Source of the DNA: CAWDMC01 sp963803295
Lineage (GTDB): Bacteria > Acidobacteriota > Terriglobia > UBA7540
Direction: 5' to 3'
DNA: 64,000 nucleotides
Assembly: GCA_963803295.1 (NCBI GenBank)
Contig: CAWDMC010000024.1
Location: 186,001-250,000, forward strand
This document shows, one piece after another, positions 9,173-18,291 of this stretch. The first letter of the stretch is position 1; every line of letters starts with the position of its first letter. Made by a program: the position numbers and the translations under genes. The notes beneath the pieces were generated by a model. The model saw only the letters and a program-made list of their open reading frames with translations. It ran no database searches and was not told the DNA's origin.

Positions 9173-9817
9173 CTACTTGCCGGTGGCAAAGCGCTTTTCG
9201 ATTTCGTCCCAGTTCACGACGTTCCACCAGGCGCCGATGTACTCCGGCCTGCGATTCTGATACTTCAGGTAGTAGGCGTGCTCCCAGACGTCGAGGCCCA
9301 TCACGGGGTATCTCCCATCCATGATCGGGCTGTCCTGATTGGCGGTGGAGAGGATCTCCAGGTTGCTGCCTGATTTCACCAGCCAAGCCCATCCGGATCC
9401 GAAACGGGTGGTGGCGGCGGCACCGAACTTTTCCTTGAACTGGGCAAATCCCCCAAACGTGCTGGAAATCGCCTGAGCGAGCTGGCCTTTGGGCTCGCCA
9501 CCCTTGCCCTGGCCCATGATCTGCCAGAACATGCTGTGATTAACGTGGCCGCCACCGTTATTGCGGACGGCGGTGCGGATGTTCTCGGGGACGATGGCGC
9601 AGTTGTTCGCCAGCAATTCCTCAACTGTTTTACTGCCCAGGTCAGGGGCGCTTTCAAGGGCTTTGTTCAGATTGGTGACATAGGCGCCATGATGCTTGTC
9701 GTGATGGATCTCCATGGTGGCCTTGTCAATGTAGGGCTCAAGACTGTCGGATGCGTAGGGGAGCGGTGGAACCGTGAATGGCACGTGGCCTCCTTTGGCG
9801 GTAGCTTGCGTTGACAT
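9173..9817 (-). CDS. sodA: superoxide dismutase, Mn/Fe family
   Basis: The enzyme dismutates superoxide to oxygen and hydrogen peroxide. At 214 residues it is of normal family length. All four metal ligands can be placed: H38 in EIHHDKHH, H94 in HVNHSMFW, and D176 and H180 in DVWEHAYYLKYQNRRPEY. The GGGHVNHSMFW form and the DVWEH box favour the manganese or cambialistic branch, but the metal cannot be fixed by eye. There is no clear export signal, so the protein is probably cytoplasmic. A perfect AGGAGGT ribosome binding site lies before the ATG. The gene appears to be monocistronic. Confidence 0.95.
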   Translation of the reverse strand: MSTQATAKGGHVPFTVPPLPYASDSLEPYIDKATMEIHHDKHHGAYVTNLNKALESAPDLGSKTVEELLANNCAIVPENIRTAVRNNGGGHVNHSMFWQIMGQGKGGEPKGQLAQAISSTFGGFAQFKEKFGAAATTRFGSGWAWLVKSGSNLEILSTANQDSPIMDGRYPVMGLDVWEHAYYLKYQNRRPEYIGAWWNVVNWDEIEKRFATGK

Positions 9818-10198
9818 GATTCACCTCCTGCTTACTTGATGAGACTCCTCCTCCGGAGGGTCCATCGAGGCATGATACCTTGCCGTCGCGGAGTCCAAAG
9901 GCGGACCCAGCAGCGGCGTCCAAGAAACGAAGTGATTAGAGAACACAACCATCGTAGTTCATGCGGGAAATCAAATCAAGCGAGCGCGACGGAGAAGAGT
10001 GGGCTAGGCTGTCAACCATTCAACGAGGTGCCGACACCCGGTCGCCGGAAGGTTTCTCGACACCCTTCATTCTCGGCATTCCACTGGCAGTCCTCCATTT
10101 GGCAACGGTTGTGAGGCCGTGACCCATCGCCTGCATGGCGCCGATCCGTAGTCCGGAAAGGTGAGTAATCCCTGCTACTAGAGGGACGAAGAAAAAGC
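9818..10198. other. non-coding gap
   Basis: About 380 bases upstream of the superoxide dismutase gene on one side and of padR on the other. I see no gene, hairpin with a T tract, or recognisable regulatory motif in it beyond the padR promoter that follows. Confidence 0.4.
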
Positions 10199-10228
10199 TT
10201 GACTAACTTATATCAATATATGTAGACT
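10199..10228 (+). promoter_or_regulatory. padR promoter with palindromic operator
   Basis: TTGACT at 10199-10204 and TAGACT at 10223-10228, separated by 18 bases, make a plausible vegetative promoter. The spacer holds the near-palindrome TATATCAATATA (10209-10220), which resembles AT-rich sites bound by PadR regulators and would allow autorepression. The start codon at 10236 lies only 7 bases after the -10 box, so the transcript would have almost no leader. Confidence 0.55.
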
Positions 10229-10235
10229 TATCGCC

Positions 10236-10541
10236 ATGAAGACTCCTCGCATCTCTCCGGAGACTCTCCTCGTGCTGGAAAGGTTCGTGGAACGCTCCAC
10301 CGACTGGCGCTATGGTTACGAGCTTAGCCGTGAAACTGGGCTGAAGTCCGGGACGCTTTACCCAATCCTCATGCGCCTTGAAAAGCACTCGTTGCTGGAG
10401 GCTCGCTGGGAAACTACGGAAAACGGCGTACCGCCACGGCACACGTACCGATTGACGCCCAATGGTTTGGAATTTGCTCGGGCCAAGCTGACCGCACCTC
10501 GACCTGGTTGGTTCGAGCAGCCCACCCTAAGCGGAGGGTAG
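10236..10541 (+). CDS. PadR-family transcriptional regulator
   Basis: This 101-residue protein has the PadR winged helix: a helix with YGYELSRETGLKSGTLYPILMRLEK (around residues 28-52) is the classic recognition region, followed by a wing ending in HTYRLTPNG. It is of the short type, with almost no C-terminal dimerisation helix. The stop codon lies 4 bases before the next gene, so the pair forms an operon. PadR proteins usually repress a neighbouring membrane protein or transporter and themselves; the palindrome in its promoter supports that. The signal it senses is unknown. Confidence 0.9.
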   Translation: MKTPRISPETLLVLERFVERSTDWRYGYELSRETGLKSGTLYPILMRLEKHSLLEARWETTENGVPPRHTYRLTPNGLEFARAKLTAPRPGWFEQPTLSGG

Positions 10542-10545
10542 GGTG

Positions 10546-12226
10546 ATGCTAGAAACGCATTTTCGTCAAGCCGCCACACTGCTGCTGGAAGGTGCGATCC
10601 GCATCGCGCCGCCGGATACGCGGGACTGGGGACTAGCGATGCGCGGCGAATTGAACCACGTGGAAGCTCCTTGGGCCGCGGTGGTGTGGGCTCTTGGCGG
10701 TGCGAGTGTTCTTGCCAGACGCGCCCTCGCCGCCCTTCTTCTCCCGGGCCGCCACGGGCAGGGCATCCCACCCGAACCAGGGCTTTTCGCCGAGGATGCT
10801 TCCATGCGCAGGGCAATGTTGATCACAGGCGGCGGATGTATTCTCGCGGCGCTCTTGCTCCTAGCGGCCCCGCCCCTTTCGGCAGGCGCTACGCGTCGCG
10901 ATCTCACCGTGGGCGAGGGTTGTCCATTTGAACTCAAGCAATGGCCAGCCCCGGTTGGTAGCTCTCGCCCGGCGGGCGGAACAGCAGCGCGACCCCGAGG
11001 CCTTGGCCTTCTGCGCGGTTCGATTAAAGGACGCTCCCGCGAGCGTCCGGCTGGCGAATGAAGCGGTTGGCCTCGACTCTGATCTCTTTTGGGTGTACGC
11101 CGTGGTCGCCGTGCGTCATCCCGAACTCCCTGAAATCAGCCAGTGGCTTCCCCAGCTTGAGCGCCGGTACCCGCAGAACGCCCTTTTCCCTCTGATCTCG
11201 GCTGAGTCGATCGACATCGAGCACGTGATCAACGCGTCGAAGCTGTCACCGAAAGAAGAGCAACAGCAATTGGAAGGAGACCCGGCTTGGCAGAGCGCCA
11301 TGGCAGCCGCGTTCCGGTCCGCAAAGTTCGACGACTATCTGGACCGCCTCCAAGAATTGGACCGAAGGGTGGTGCTGCGATACCATTTCTACGACGCTGA
11401 AGAGGTGCTGTTTGGAGGGGAAGATGGCATACCGACCTACTCATTCTGGGACTCCTCTCGGTTTGCGTCTGCCCTCATTCGCTCCGGGCAGAATCTCGAA
11501 GCCACAGGTGACTGGAAGGGTGCTGGCGAAAAATACTGGGCCGTGGCGCACTACGGTCAGATGATCGACTCTCAGGGACACGCTGGTTCCGAACACTGGG
11601 CAGGTACCAGCCTTCAGGCCATGGCCTACAAGCAACTCAAGACGCTTTCCGAGAAGGAAGGGAGCCGTGCGGAATCCGCGCTTTTTGGCTATCTGACGGC
11701 AAAATTAGACCCTGCCGGCCGAGAGCAGAAGATCGGGGCCGGGGCATGGATCTTCGGGTGGGATATTTGCAAACGCAATGCCTCGGTATTGCTGATCGCA
11801 GGGCTCGCGACGCTGATCTTCTCCGGGCTTCTGGTGGTTACGGCGCCGATCCTGATTGTGGGAAGCTTCCGTGCGGGGGCCGGAGCCCAGAACGCCAAGC
11901 CAGTGGCGACTTTCGTCGCCTTGATTAGCGCTGTGGGTTTGCTGCTTTCCTCCTCTGCCCTCTATCTCACCTATCGTCCTTACTGGTACCTATTCCAGAG
12001 TGCCATCCTGAACGGTGAAACGGCCCAGGCCCGTGACCTCCGCGCCTTTTTGAGTTCCGCTCAGATGGTATTTGGCCTTCGCCTCGACGTGACGCCGGAC
12101 CAGCAGCTTTTTTTCTGGGAAAGCGTGATTGTGTTCGGTGTAATCGGACTCATTCTCATTCTTCTACGACATCTACGGAACCACACGCCGGCTGACATGC
12201 TTCAGCATAATTCCCGCGTGCTATGA
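10546..12226 (+). pseudogene. frameshifted acidobacterial membrane/TPR-like protein downstream of padR
   Basis: Two frames together make one protein. Frame one (10546 to about 10930) gives an N-terminal part with a helix and a hydrophobic segment (MLITGGGCILAALLLLAAP). Frame two (from about 10928 to 12226) gives a TPR-like region beginning LALARRAEQQRDPEALAFC-like text, then RLANEAVGLDSDLFWVYAVV, and three to four hydrophobic segments at the C-terminus. I know this combination as a single acidobacterial protein of unknown function coded directly behind a PadR gene, so a frameshift between 10900 and 10945 is the simplest reading. GGAGGG precedes the ATG at 10546. It may be a sequencing error rather than a true lesion. 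Confidence 0.7.
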
Positions 12227-12250
12227 CTTTTCGTTGGTAGCCAGGGTCGG

Positions 12251-12278
12251 GGCTATGCCAACCGGGGATACGTGTGTG
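12251..12278. repeat. 28-bp direct repeat, left copy
   Basis: Bases 12251-12278 match 12884-12911 in 26 of 28 positions, same orientation. The two copies lie just outside a small outer-membrane barrel gene, 633 bases apart. They could be a segmental duplication scar, cassette ends, or a shared regulatory element. Confidence 0.75.
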
Positions 12279-12310
12279 TCCGTGCAAGAAGAGACTTGGA
12301 GGTATGAAAC

Positions 12311-12859
12311 ATGAATAAACTCATCGCAGCAGCGGCTTTGTTGCTCATGACACCAGCCTTTGCATCGGCGAAGAACACGGATTCTCCACCTCGGGGCCTG
12401 GGATATGTTTATGCTGGCGGCGCGACGCACAGTATGAGTCTGACCGCCGGCTTGGGCGGAGAGGTATACAGCTCCACAGGTCTGGGCATGGGCCTCGAAG
12501 TGGGCGCCGCCGGCCTGACCACGGGGGGCGATAGCTACTACAACTCTTACATCACTGGGGTGGCCTCGCCCGACGTGTCCTACCACTATTTTCCCAAAAA
12601 ACTCATGGGCCAAGCTTCGCCGTTTATTGCCGCCGGTTATACGCTCCTCTTCGGGCACAACGCGGTGCTTACGGGGAAAGACGTAAAGACCAACGGCTTC
12701 AACGCCGGGGGCGGCGTCGATTTCTTCGCGACGAAGCATTTGGGCGTGCGCTTTGATGTTCGGTACTACGGCCACGGCGGTCGCATCCTCAAGAACAGAT
12801 ACCCTGATCTCGCTGAGTTCAGTTTCGTAGCCTTCCGCGTCGCGATGACGTTCAGATAG
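12311..12859 (+). CDS. small outer-membrane beta-barrel protein
   Basis: The 182-residue product has a cleavable signal peptide ending near AFASA (residues 15-19), then alternating polar/hydrophobic strands rich in Gly, Tyr and Phe. It ends with an aromatic C-terminal strand (FVAFRVAMTFR) finishing in F-R, as expected for an OmpA/OmpW-like eight-stranded barrel inserted by the BAM machinery. The segment NGFNAGGGVDFF followed by GVRFDVRYYGHGG is typical of porin-family barrel proteins. TTGGAGGT lies 9 bases before the ATG. The gene is flanked by 28-bp direct repeats. Its ligand or function is unknown. Confidence 0.8.
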   Translation: MNKLIAAAALLLMTPAFASAKNTDSPPRGLGYVYAGGATHSMSLTAGLGGEVYSSTGLGMGLEVGAAGLTTGGDSYYNSYITGVASPDVSYHYFPKKLMGQASPFIAAGYTLLFGHNAVLTGKDVKTNGFNAGGGVDFFATKHLGVRFDVRYYGHGGRILKNRYPDLAEFSFVAFRVAMTFR

Positions 12860-12883
12860 GACCAAGGAGTTTGTCAGATTCGA

Positions 12884-12911
12884 GGCTACGCCAACCGCGG
12901 ATACGTGTGTG
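12884..12911. repeat. 28-bp direct repeat, right copy
   Basis: Right partner of the repeat at 12251-12278, with two substitutions. It begins 24 bases after the stop codon of the barrel gene. Confidence 0.75.
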
Positions 12912-12984
12912 CGAACCGACCGACCGCACCCAATGACCATGCCCTTAGCAGGTGACGCAGCGAACTTATCACCGGCAATCGGAC

Positions 12985-14178
12985 CTATTCCTCTCGGGCT
13001 TCGCTTCGACGTCCCCAACGGTTCCACACCAAGCCGAGTTTCGGGACGTCTTGGCGCGTTTTGCCGCGCAGGGTGGCGACCTCATTGCGGATCGACTGCC
13101 AGGTCTCCTCTGGCAAGGTGAGATAAGCCTCGACCACCTGTGGATCGAACTGGCGTCCTGACTGAGTCGCGATTTCATTTCTGGCCGCCGCGAAGGAGAG
13201 TGCCCGCCTGTAGGGCCGATCCGAGGTCATGGCGTCGAGGGTGTCGGCCACGGCAAAGATCCTGCTTCCTAGCGGAATTCCCTCGCCCCGCAGCCCTCGT
13301 GGGTAACCCGTGCCGTTGTAGCACTCGTGATGGCAGAGGATGATTTCCGCCGCCGGAGCCATCATGGCGACACGGCGAACAAGATCATAGCCGATCTGCA
13401 CATGCGCCTGCATGACCAACCGCTCTTGCGGCGTAAGTTTACCCGGTTTCAATAGGATAGCGTCAGGAATGCCGATTTTACCGATGTCGTGCAGGTAGGC
13501 AGCCCGTCCCAGCACCTCAAGGTCATCCCCGAAGTCGAGAGCGGATGCGATTTCAAGACTGTAGCGGGTAACCCGGACGGCGTGTCCGGCTGTTTCATCA
13601 TCGCGGGCGTCAAGAGCCGCGCCCAGAACTTCGACGAGATCCTCATAACTCTGTTCGATACTCTCGACCGCAGAGCGTAGTTTGGCGGTGCGGTCTTCTA
13701 CCAGGACCTCCAGGTTCTGCCGCCGCTGTTCGAGTTCGTTCTCAACGCGCTTTAGACGCAAAGCCCTCTCTACGCTTCCGATCACCGACTCAATCTGGAA
13801 AGGCTTCAGAACGTAGTCGGTCGCTCCCCGTTTCATCGCTTCGATTCCAACCCGCACATCATTCTCGGCCGTGATCATGAGAAATGCGAGGTCGGGATAC
13901 TGCGCACGGGCCCGCGTCAGCAGGTCAAGGCCGCCCATTCCGGGCATACGAATATCAGTCAGGACCGCATCAAAATGTGCGTCCTGGAGGAGCTGAAGGG
14001 CCTCCTCGCCACTCAAGCAGCCACGACAGTCGTATCCCTCACCCGACAGGACTTCAGTGAGCAGGTGACAGACGGGACTCTCATCATCCACCACTAGAAC
14101 GCGCGGTGTCTTCGGGGTCGACTCAGTTGCTCTTCCAGCGGGGGGTACCTCGGGCATTGGGATGGCTTGAGTTGACAT
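12985..14178 (-). CDS. HD-GYP response regulator (probable cyclic-di-GMP phosphodiesterase)
   Basis: The 397-residue protein has an N-terminal receiver domain (residues about 25-140) with acidic pair D31/D32, phosphoacceptor D75 in LTDIRMPGMGG and K125 in LKPF. A coiled-coil linker (about 143-180) leads to an HD-GYP domain with LHDIGKIGIPD (H230, D231), the HHECYNGTGYPRGL box and the following GSRIFAVADTLDAM segment. All residues expected for an active c-di-GMP phosphodiesterase are present. The start at 14178 is taken because AGGAGAG lies upstream; an in-frame extension to 14460 adds 94 residues of non-protein-like sequence. No histidine kinase is adjacent, so its partner lies elsewhere. Confidence 0.92.
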   Translation of the reverse strand: MSTQAIPMPEVPPAGRATESTPKTPRVLVVDDESPVCHLLTEVLSGEGYDCRGCLSGEEALQLLQDAHFDAVLTDIRMPGMGGLDLLTRARAQYPDLAFLMITAENDVRVGIEAMKRGATDYVLKPFQIESVIGSVERALRLKRVENELEQRRQNLEVLVEDRTAKLRSAVESIEQSYEDLVEVLGAALDARDDETAGHAVRVTRYSLEIASALDFGDDLEVLGRAAYLHDIGKIGIPDAILLKPGKLTPQERLVMQAHVQIGYDLVRRVAMMAPAAEIILCHHECYNGTGYPRGLRGEGIPLGSRIFAVADTLDAMTSDRPYRRALSFAAARNEIATQSGRQFDPQVVEAYLTLPEETWQSIRNEVATLRGKTRQDVPKLGLVWNRWGRRSEAREE

Positions 14179-14774
14179 TGTGTGTAACTTCTCTCCTGAC
14201 GACCTGCTTGCAGCAACCTTCCTTTCGGACCGTTGCGTACCTCCGGCATCTGAAGGACTTCGGGGCCGAGGAAGTTCCGCCCCTGAGTCTCTACACTCAG
14301 GTCTAATATCGGCACTTGGAGCCTGGCAGTTTAGTTTTTCCACGCACGCGAGGCAACGCGCCACTATGTGAGAACGGCGAATGGTCACCGAGGGTTCCAC
14401 TTGGGAGTTTGGGAGACAGAAGACTATAGCTGATGTCCTGTCCCCTACTCGTTTCCGCAATGTGCCTGAATCACAGACAGCCCGTGCTTCCTCCAGCCCT
14501 CTGCATCAGGCCACTCAGGCCTTCGAATGGTCAACCTGACCACCGCCCAGGCTCCGCTCTGGGTAGTGTAGTTCTCAATAACTTGCTATGCCTTGAAGCA
14601 ATTGAGCTACCATTTTGGTTAAGAGGATTTAATGCGTAAGAGATCATCTGCTCTATTTATGGCGCAAAGAAATTGCCCTTCCAGCACCCTCAAAGAAGCG
14701 CGAGCCGCACTCCGAGCAAGCGTTGCTTAAACCGAGTTCGCACCCCGACCCTGACCGGCGGACGTGACCTGAGC
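14179..14774. other. non-coding gap
   Basis: This region separates the start of the HD-GYP gene (minus strand) from the 3' end of the small minus-strand gene that begins at 15002. I see no supported gene, repeat or terminator in it. Confidence 0.4.
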
Positions 14775-15002
14775 CTATGCCGCAACGGATCCGGGCGGCG
14801 ACGTGGGCGACCACGTTTCGGCCGCCTCATTCAGCTCACCAAGAAGAGCGCGGAGACTCAAGGCTCTCTTGGCGGCTGCATCCTTGAGTGTCAGTTCGAC
14901 GACGCTCAAGCAATCCAGGTTGTGGCGCGAAAAGACCCTCATCGTTTCCGGCCAGACTCGCTGGACGTCTGTCAGCCTCATCGATTCGCTTACCAACGGC
15001 AT
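14775..15002 (-). CDS. small ScdA_N/DUF1858-like protein
   Basis: The 75-residue product reads as a single ScdA-N/DUF1858-type helical domain: a TDVQRVWPETMRVFSRHNLDC opening (about residues 10-30, split here by the conserved valine and proline positions), then LTLKDAAAKRALSLRALLGELNEAA. This family normally carries one or two cysteines after the 'hL' position and is found with iron-sulfur repair, hybrid-cluster and radical SAM haem-related proteins. Here only the first cysteine (C30) remains. GAGGAGG lies 4 bases before the ATG, which strongly supports it. It is divergent from the radical SAM/SPASM gene at 15142, suggesting a shared redox or metal role. Its function is not established. Confidence 0.7.
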   Translation of the reverse strand: MPLVSESMRLTDVQRVWPETMRVFSRHNLDCLSVVELTLKDAAAKRALSLRALLGELNEAAETWSPTSPPGSVAA

Positions 15003-15141
15003 GGACCCTCCTCGAAAGGCAGCTCAAGGGCTGCTCGCGAGTCCAGCCTACGGCAACCGGCATGGAATTTCTGTGATCTTCGTCACTGCACGTCATTTGT
15101 CATTAGTGGTCTCATTGAAAAAGGGAGCTTGGGGAGGAACA

Positions 15142-16329
15142 ATGGAGAATAAGACCCGCTTCGCTCCTAGCGCCGTGAACTTCAACGAACGTCCGTTTAT
15201 CGTGATCTGGGAAGTTACTCAGGCCTGCGACCTTGCTTGCCAGCATTGCCGCGCTAGCTCCCAGCCATTGCGCTCGCCACGGGAACTCACCACGGGGGAA
15301 GGGAAGGGGCTTATCGGCGAGATCGCTGCGATGCAGGTGCCCGTTTTCGTGATCACGGGCGGCGATCCCTTGCGACGGCCTGACATCTTCCACCTGGTGG
15401 AGTTTGCCACTGGCATCGGTGTCCGGACCTCGCTCTCACCGAGTGCCACCCCTTTGCTTACCCGTGAGGCCCTAGTGGAACTGAAGCGCTGCGGCCTGGC
15501 GCGGCTGGCGGTCAGCCTGGATGGCTCGAGCGCCGCGATCCACGATTCCTTCCGCGGCGTGGCGGGCTCCTACGACCGAACTCTGCGGGCGATCGGCTGG
15601 GCGCGCGAGCTTGACCTTTCGGTGCAGATCAACACCACGGTCACACGTTGCAATCTCAGCGATATTGAGGCGATTGCCGAGCTTCTGACGACTCTCGATA
15701 TCACCCTGTGGAGTGTCTTCTTTCTTGTCCCCACTGGCCGTGGGCGGGCCTCGGATTCAGTCACTGCCCAGGAGTTTGAAGACGTTTTTGCCCGGCTCTA
15801 CCAAGTGTCGAAGCGCGTGTCGTTCGATCTCAAAACGACCGAGGCCATGCACTATCGACGCTACGTGCTCCAGAAGCGTGCCGAGGAGCAGCGGCAGAGT
15901 GTGAACGCTCTAAGTCCGGCCGAAGCATTGTTACCACCGGCTAGAGACGTCCCGAAGCTTACTGCGCGAAGAAACGGGGATAGCATCGGACGCGCCCCGC
16001 GCGGCCTGAATGACGCCAAGGGTTTCGTGTTTGTATCACATGTGGGCGAGGTGTTCCCCAGTGGATTTTAGCCGATCTCGGCGGGCAATATACGCGAGTC
16101 CTCGCTCTCAGAGATTTATCGCACCGCGCCCCTCTTCGTCGGTCTGCGCGACCCTGTCAACCTGAAGGGGAAGTGCCGGGTCTGCGAATTCAACGGGATT
16201 TGCGGCGGATCGCGGGCACGCGCCTACGCACTCACCGGCGACGTCTTCGGGGAGGAACCTTGTTGCGTATTCCAGCCGGCGGCGACGAGAACGACGGGGC
16301 CAAATAGGGTATTAGCAAAGACTGAATAA
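15142..16329 (+). pseudogene. radical SAM/SPASM protein (TIGR04053-like) interrupted by an in-frame TAG
   Basis: The reading frame runs 395 codons with one internal stop, TAG at codon 310 (16069-16071). Before it lies a radical SAM core with CX3CX2C at C29/C33/C36 (CDLACQHC) and GGDP at 73-76. After it, in the same frame, comes an intact SPASM-type end with C345, C348, C354 and C374/C375. The text GEVFPSGF-stop-PISAGN matches the family motif, where leucine normally stands, so a single TTG-to-TAG change explains it. The family is related to AhbD/NirJ haem-modifying enzymes and peptide-modifying SPASM proteins; its substrate is unknown. GGGGAGG precedes the ATG. Without read-through the product lacks its auxiliary clusters and should be inactive. 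Confidence 0.8.
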
Positions 16330-16394
16330 CGAACAGGCGCGCGGCGCTTTGCCGAGGATCGTCTCAGCGGTCTTTGTGGGGGCTAAAGGAAAGA

Positions 16395-16868
16395 TCACTT
16401 AATGTGACAATGAGCCAAACCCCGCTTTTCGAGATACTGCTGGTGGTAATCCTCGGCGCGCCAGAAATGACCTGCGGGTTCAATCTGGGTGACTATGGGA
16501 CGCCGAAACGTCTTTGAGCGTTCCAGCGCTTCCTTCGAGGCCTGCGCTGCCTTCTGCTGTTCGGGCGTGTGATAGAAGATCGCCGAACGGTATTGCGTGC
16601 CCACATCCGGACCCTGGCGATTCAGTGTGGTGGGGTCGTGGTTCTGCCAGAAGACTTTTAGCAGGTCCTCGTACTTCACTTTGCTGGCGTCGTATTCTAC
16701 CTCGACCACCTCCGCATGACCCGTACTGTCAGTACAGACGTCCTTGTAGCTTGGGTTATCGAGCGTACCGCCAGCGTAACCGACAGCGGTCGCGACCACG
16801 CCCGGAATCTGGCGGAACGTCGCCTCCACTCCCCAAAAACAACCTGCGCCAAAGGTAGCCTTTTCCAT
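16395..16868 (-). CDS. msrA: peptide methionine (S)-S-oxide reductase
   Basis: MsrA reduces the S form of methionine sulfoxide in proteins, using thioredoxin as electron donor. The GCFWG box with catalytic Cys10 is present (AGCFWGVEATFRQIPGV), as are the GYAGG, GHAEVVEVEYD and QNHDPTTLNRQGPDVGTQYRS segments. At 157 residues from the ATG at 16868 it is of usual length. That start is preferred because AAGGAG lies 5 bases upstream; a start 27 bases earlier has none. No msrB is adjacent. The protein is cytoplasmic (no signal peptide) and part of oxidative damage repair, like the nearby superoxide dismutase. Confidence 0.95.
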   Translation of the reverse strand: MEKATFGAGCFWGVEATFRQIPGVVATAVGYAGGTLDNPSYKDVCTDSTGHAEVVEVEYDASKVKYEDLLKVFWQNHDPTTLNRQGPDVGTQYRSAIFYHTPEQQKAAQASKEALERSKTFRRPIVTQIEPAGHFWRAEDYHQQYLEKRGLAHCHIK

Positions 16869-17014
16869 GTTGCTCCTTATTTGCTGGTAATCCATTAGAC
16901 TGCACGGAATGCCTCCCGTTAGAAGACGGGATCGAGAGATTCGCAGGCACTCAGGATGACCCGTTCATTCCAAGGGATCACAGTGTCTAAGCGCGCCCAG
17001 AGCGAGCCCATACC

Positions 17015-18040
17015 TTAGTCGATCGCCCCCACCACCGCCCTCGTAAACTCATCGGTGGAAGATTTGCCGCCTACATCAGGCGTCAGGTAAGCGCCCTGTT
17101 CGTAAACCTTGTAGACGGCCTTCTCCAGGCGGTTAGCCAGGTCGCTTTGGCCCAGATGGCGCAACATGAGGATCGACGACAGGATCAGCGCGGTGGGATT
17201 CGCCAAGCCTTTGCCGGCGATATCGGGCGCACTGCCATGGACGGCCTCAAAGAGCGCACAATCGTCACCCAGATTGGCGCCCGGTACCAATCCCAGACCA
17301 CCCACCAATCCGGCGCAGAGGTCGGAAACGATATCGCCGTAAAGATTCTCAAGCAACAGCATGTCGAACTGCTGGGGTCGCATCACCAGTTGCATGCAGC
17401 AGTTGTCGACAATCACCTCGCGATATTCGATCTCCGGGTACTCTTTGGCTACCTGGCGGATGCACTGCAAAAATAGTCCATCCGAAAGCTTCATAATATT
17501 CGCTTTATGGACCGCTGCGATCCTCTTGCGCCCCACTCGGCGGGCATAGTCGAAGGCGAAGCGGGCGATCCGGGTAGAGGCGCGCTCGGTGATGATCTTC
17601 AGACTCTCCACTACACCCGGCACCACCGTATGCTCCAGGCCCGCGTAGAGGTCCTCCGTATTCTCACGGACCACTACCAAGTCGATGCTCGGGAAAGGAG
17701 TTTTGACGCCTGGAAGGTTCTTCACTGGCCGTAGGTTGGCGTACAGATCCAGCTCTTTCCGCAAGGCGACGTTGATGCTTCGGTGACCGGTCCCCACCGG
17801 CGTGGTAAGAGGGCCCTTCAACGCCACGCGCGTTGTGCGAATGGCCTCAACCACCGGATCTAGTTGTTCGTCGTCAACCCGCCGTCCGACCACGGGCCGC
17901 GCCTTGATTTCCTGCCAATTGATGCGAGCCCCGGCAGCTTCGAGCAACCGCACCGTGGCTGCCGTCACTTCCGGCCCTATCCCATCGCCTGAAATAAGAG
18001 TCACGGCGGCGACAACGGAATTTTCAGAGGAGAGTGTCAT
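17015..18040 (-). CDS. isocitrate/isopropylmalate dehydrogenase family, probably NAD-isocitrate dehydrogenase
   Basis: This is a 341-residue beta-decarboxylating dehydrogenase. It begins with the ISGDGIGPEV motif. The substrate loop RENTEDLYAGLEH and the LKGPLTTPVGTGHRSINVALRKELDLYANLRP segment are those of isocitrate dehydrogenases of the NAD/homo-oligomeric type; leucine-pathway LeuB has a different loop (RELTGGIYFG). The DNCCMQLVMRP and NLYGDIVSDLCAGLVGGLG motifs supply the Mg-binding aspartates, and HGSAPDIAGKGLANPTA is the cofactor region. NAD rather than NADP use is inferred from family. It is a TCA-cycle enzyme if so; homoisocitrate or other substrates are not fully excluded. Confidence 0.88.
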   Translation of the reverse strand: MTLSSENSVVAAVTLISGDGIGPEVTAATVRLLEAAGARINWQEIKARPVVGRRVDDEQLDPVVEAIRTTRVALKGPLTTPVGTGHRSINVALRKELDLYANLRPVKNLPGVKTPFPSIDLVVVRENTEDLYAGLEHTVVPGVVESLKIITERASTRIARFAFDYARRVGRKRIAAVHKANIMKLSDGLFLQCIRQVAKEYPEIEYREVIVDNCCMQLVMRPQQFDMLLLENLYGDIVSDLCAGLVGGLGLVPGANLGDDCALFEAVHGSAPDIAGKGLANPTALILSSILMLRHLGQSDLANRLEKAVYKVYEQGAYLTPDVGGKSSTDEFTRAVVGAID

Positions 18041-18291
18041 GCACAGCTCGACATTATCGTGAGACTGATCGCGCGAAACAAGCTATGGAAATTCTATTGT
18101 AGCAGCGAATCGGCGAAGGGGTCATGAAGTCCCGTCAAGGCCGCGGGAACTAGCGCGGGGCACCTTAAGCGACGCCCGGTGAATCTTTTTGACCGTGCGC
18201 CTTTCCATCTGTCTGTCGTTTGATTTCTTCGGCTTGATGGTATCCTGCTGGATCGGGTTTCGATTCTAATCAACGCGAGGGCCCAGAGCGG

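Noticed and set aside
14179..14460. N-terminal extension of the HD-GYP protein
   Set aside because: Open in frame, but composition is unlike protein, and a better start with a ribosome binding site gives a normal receiver domain at once.
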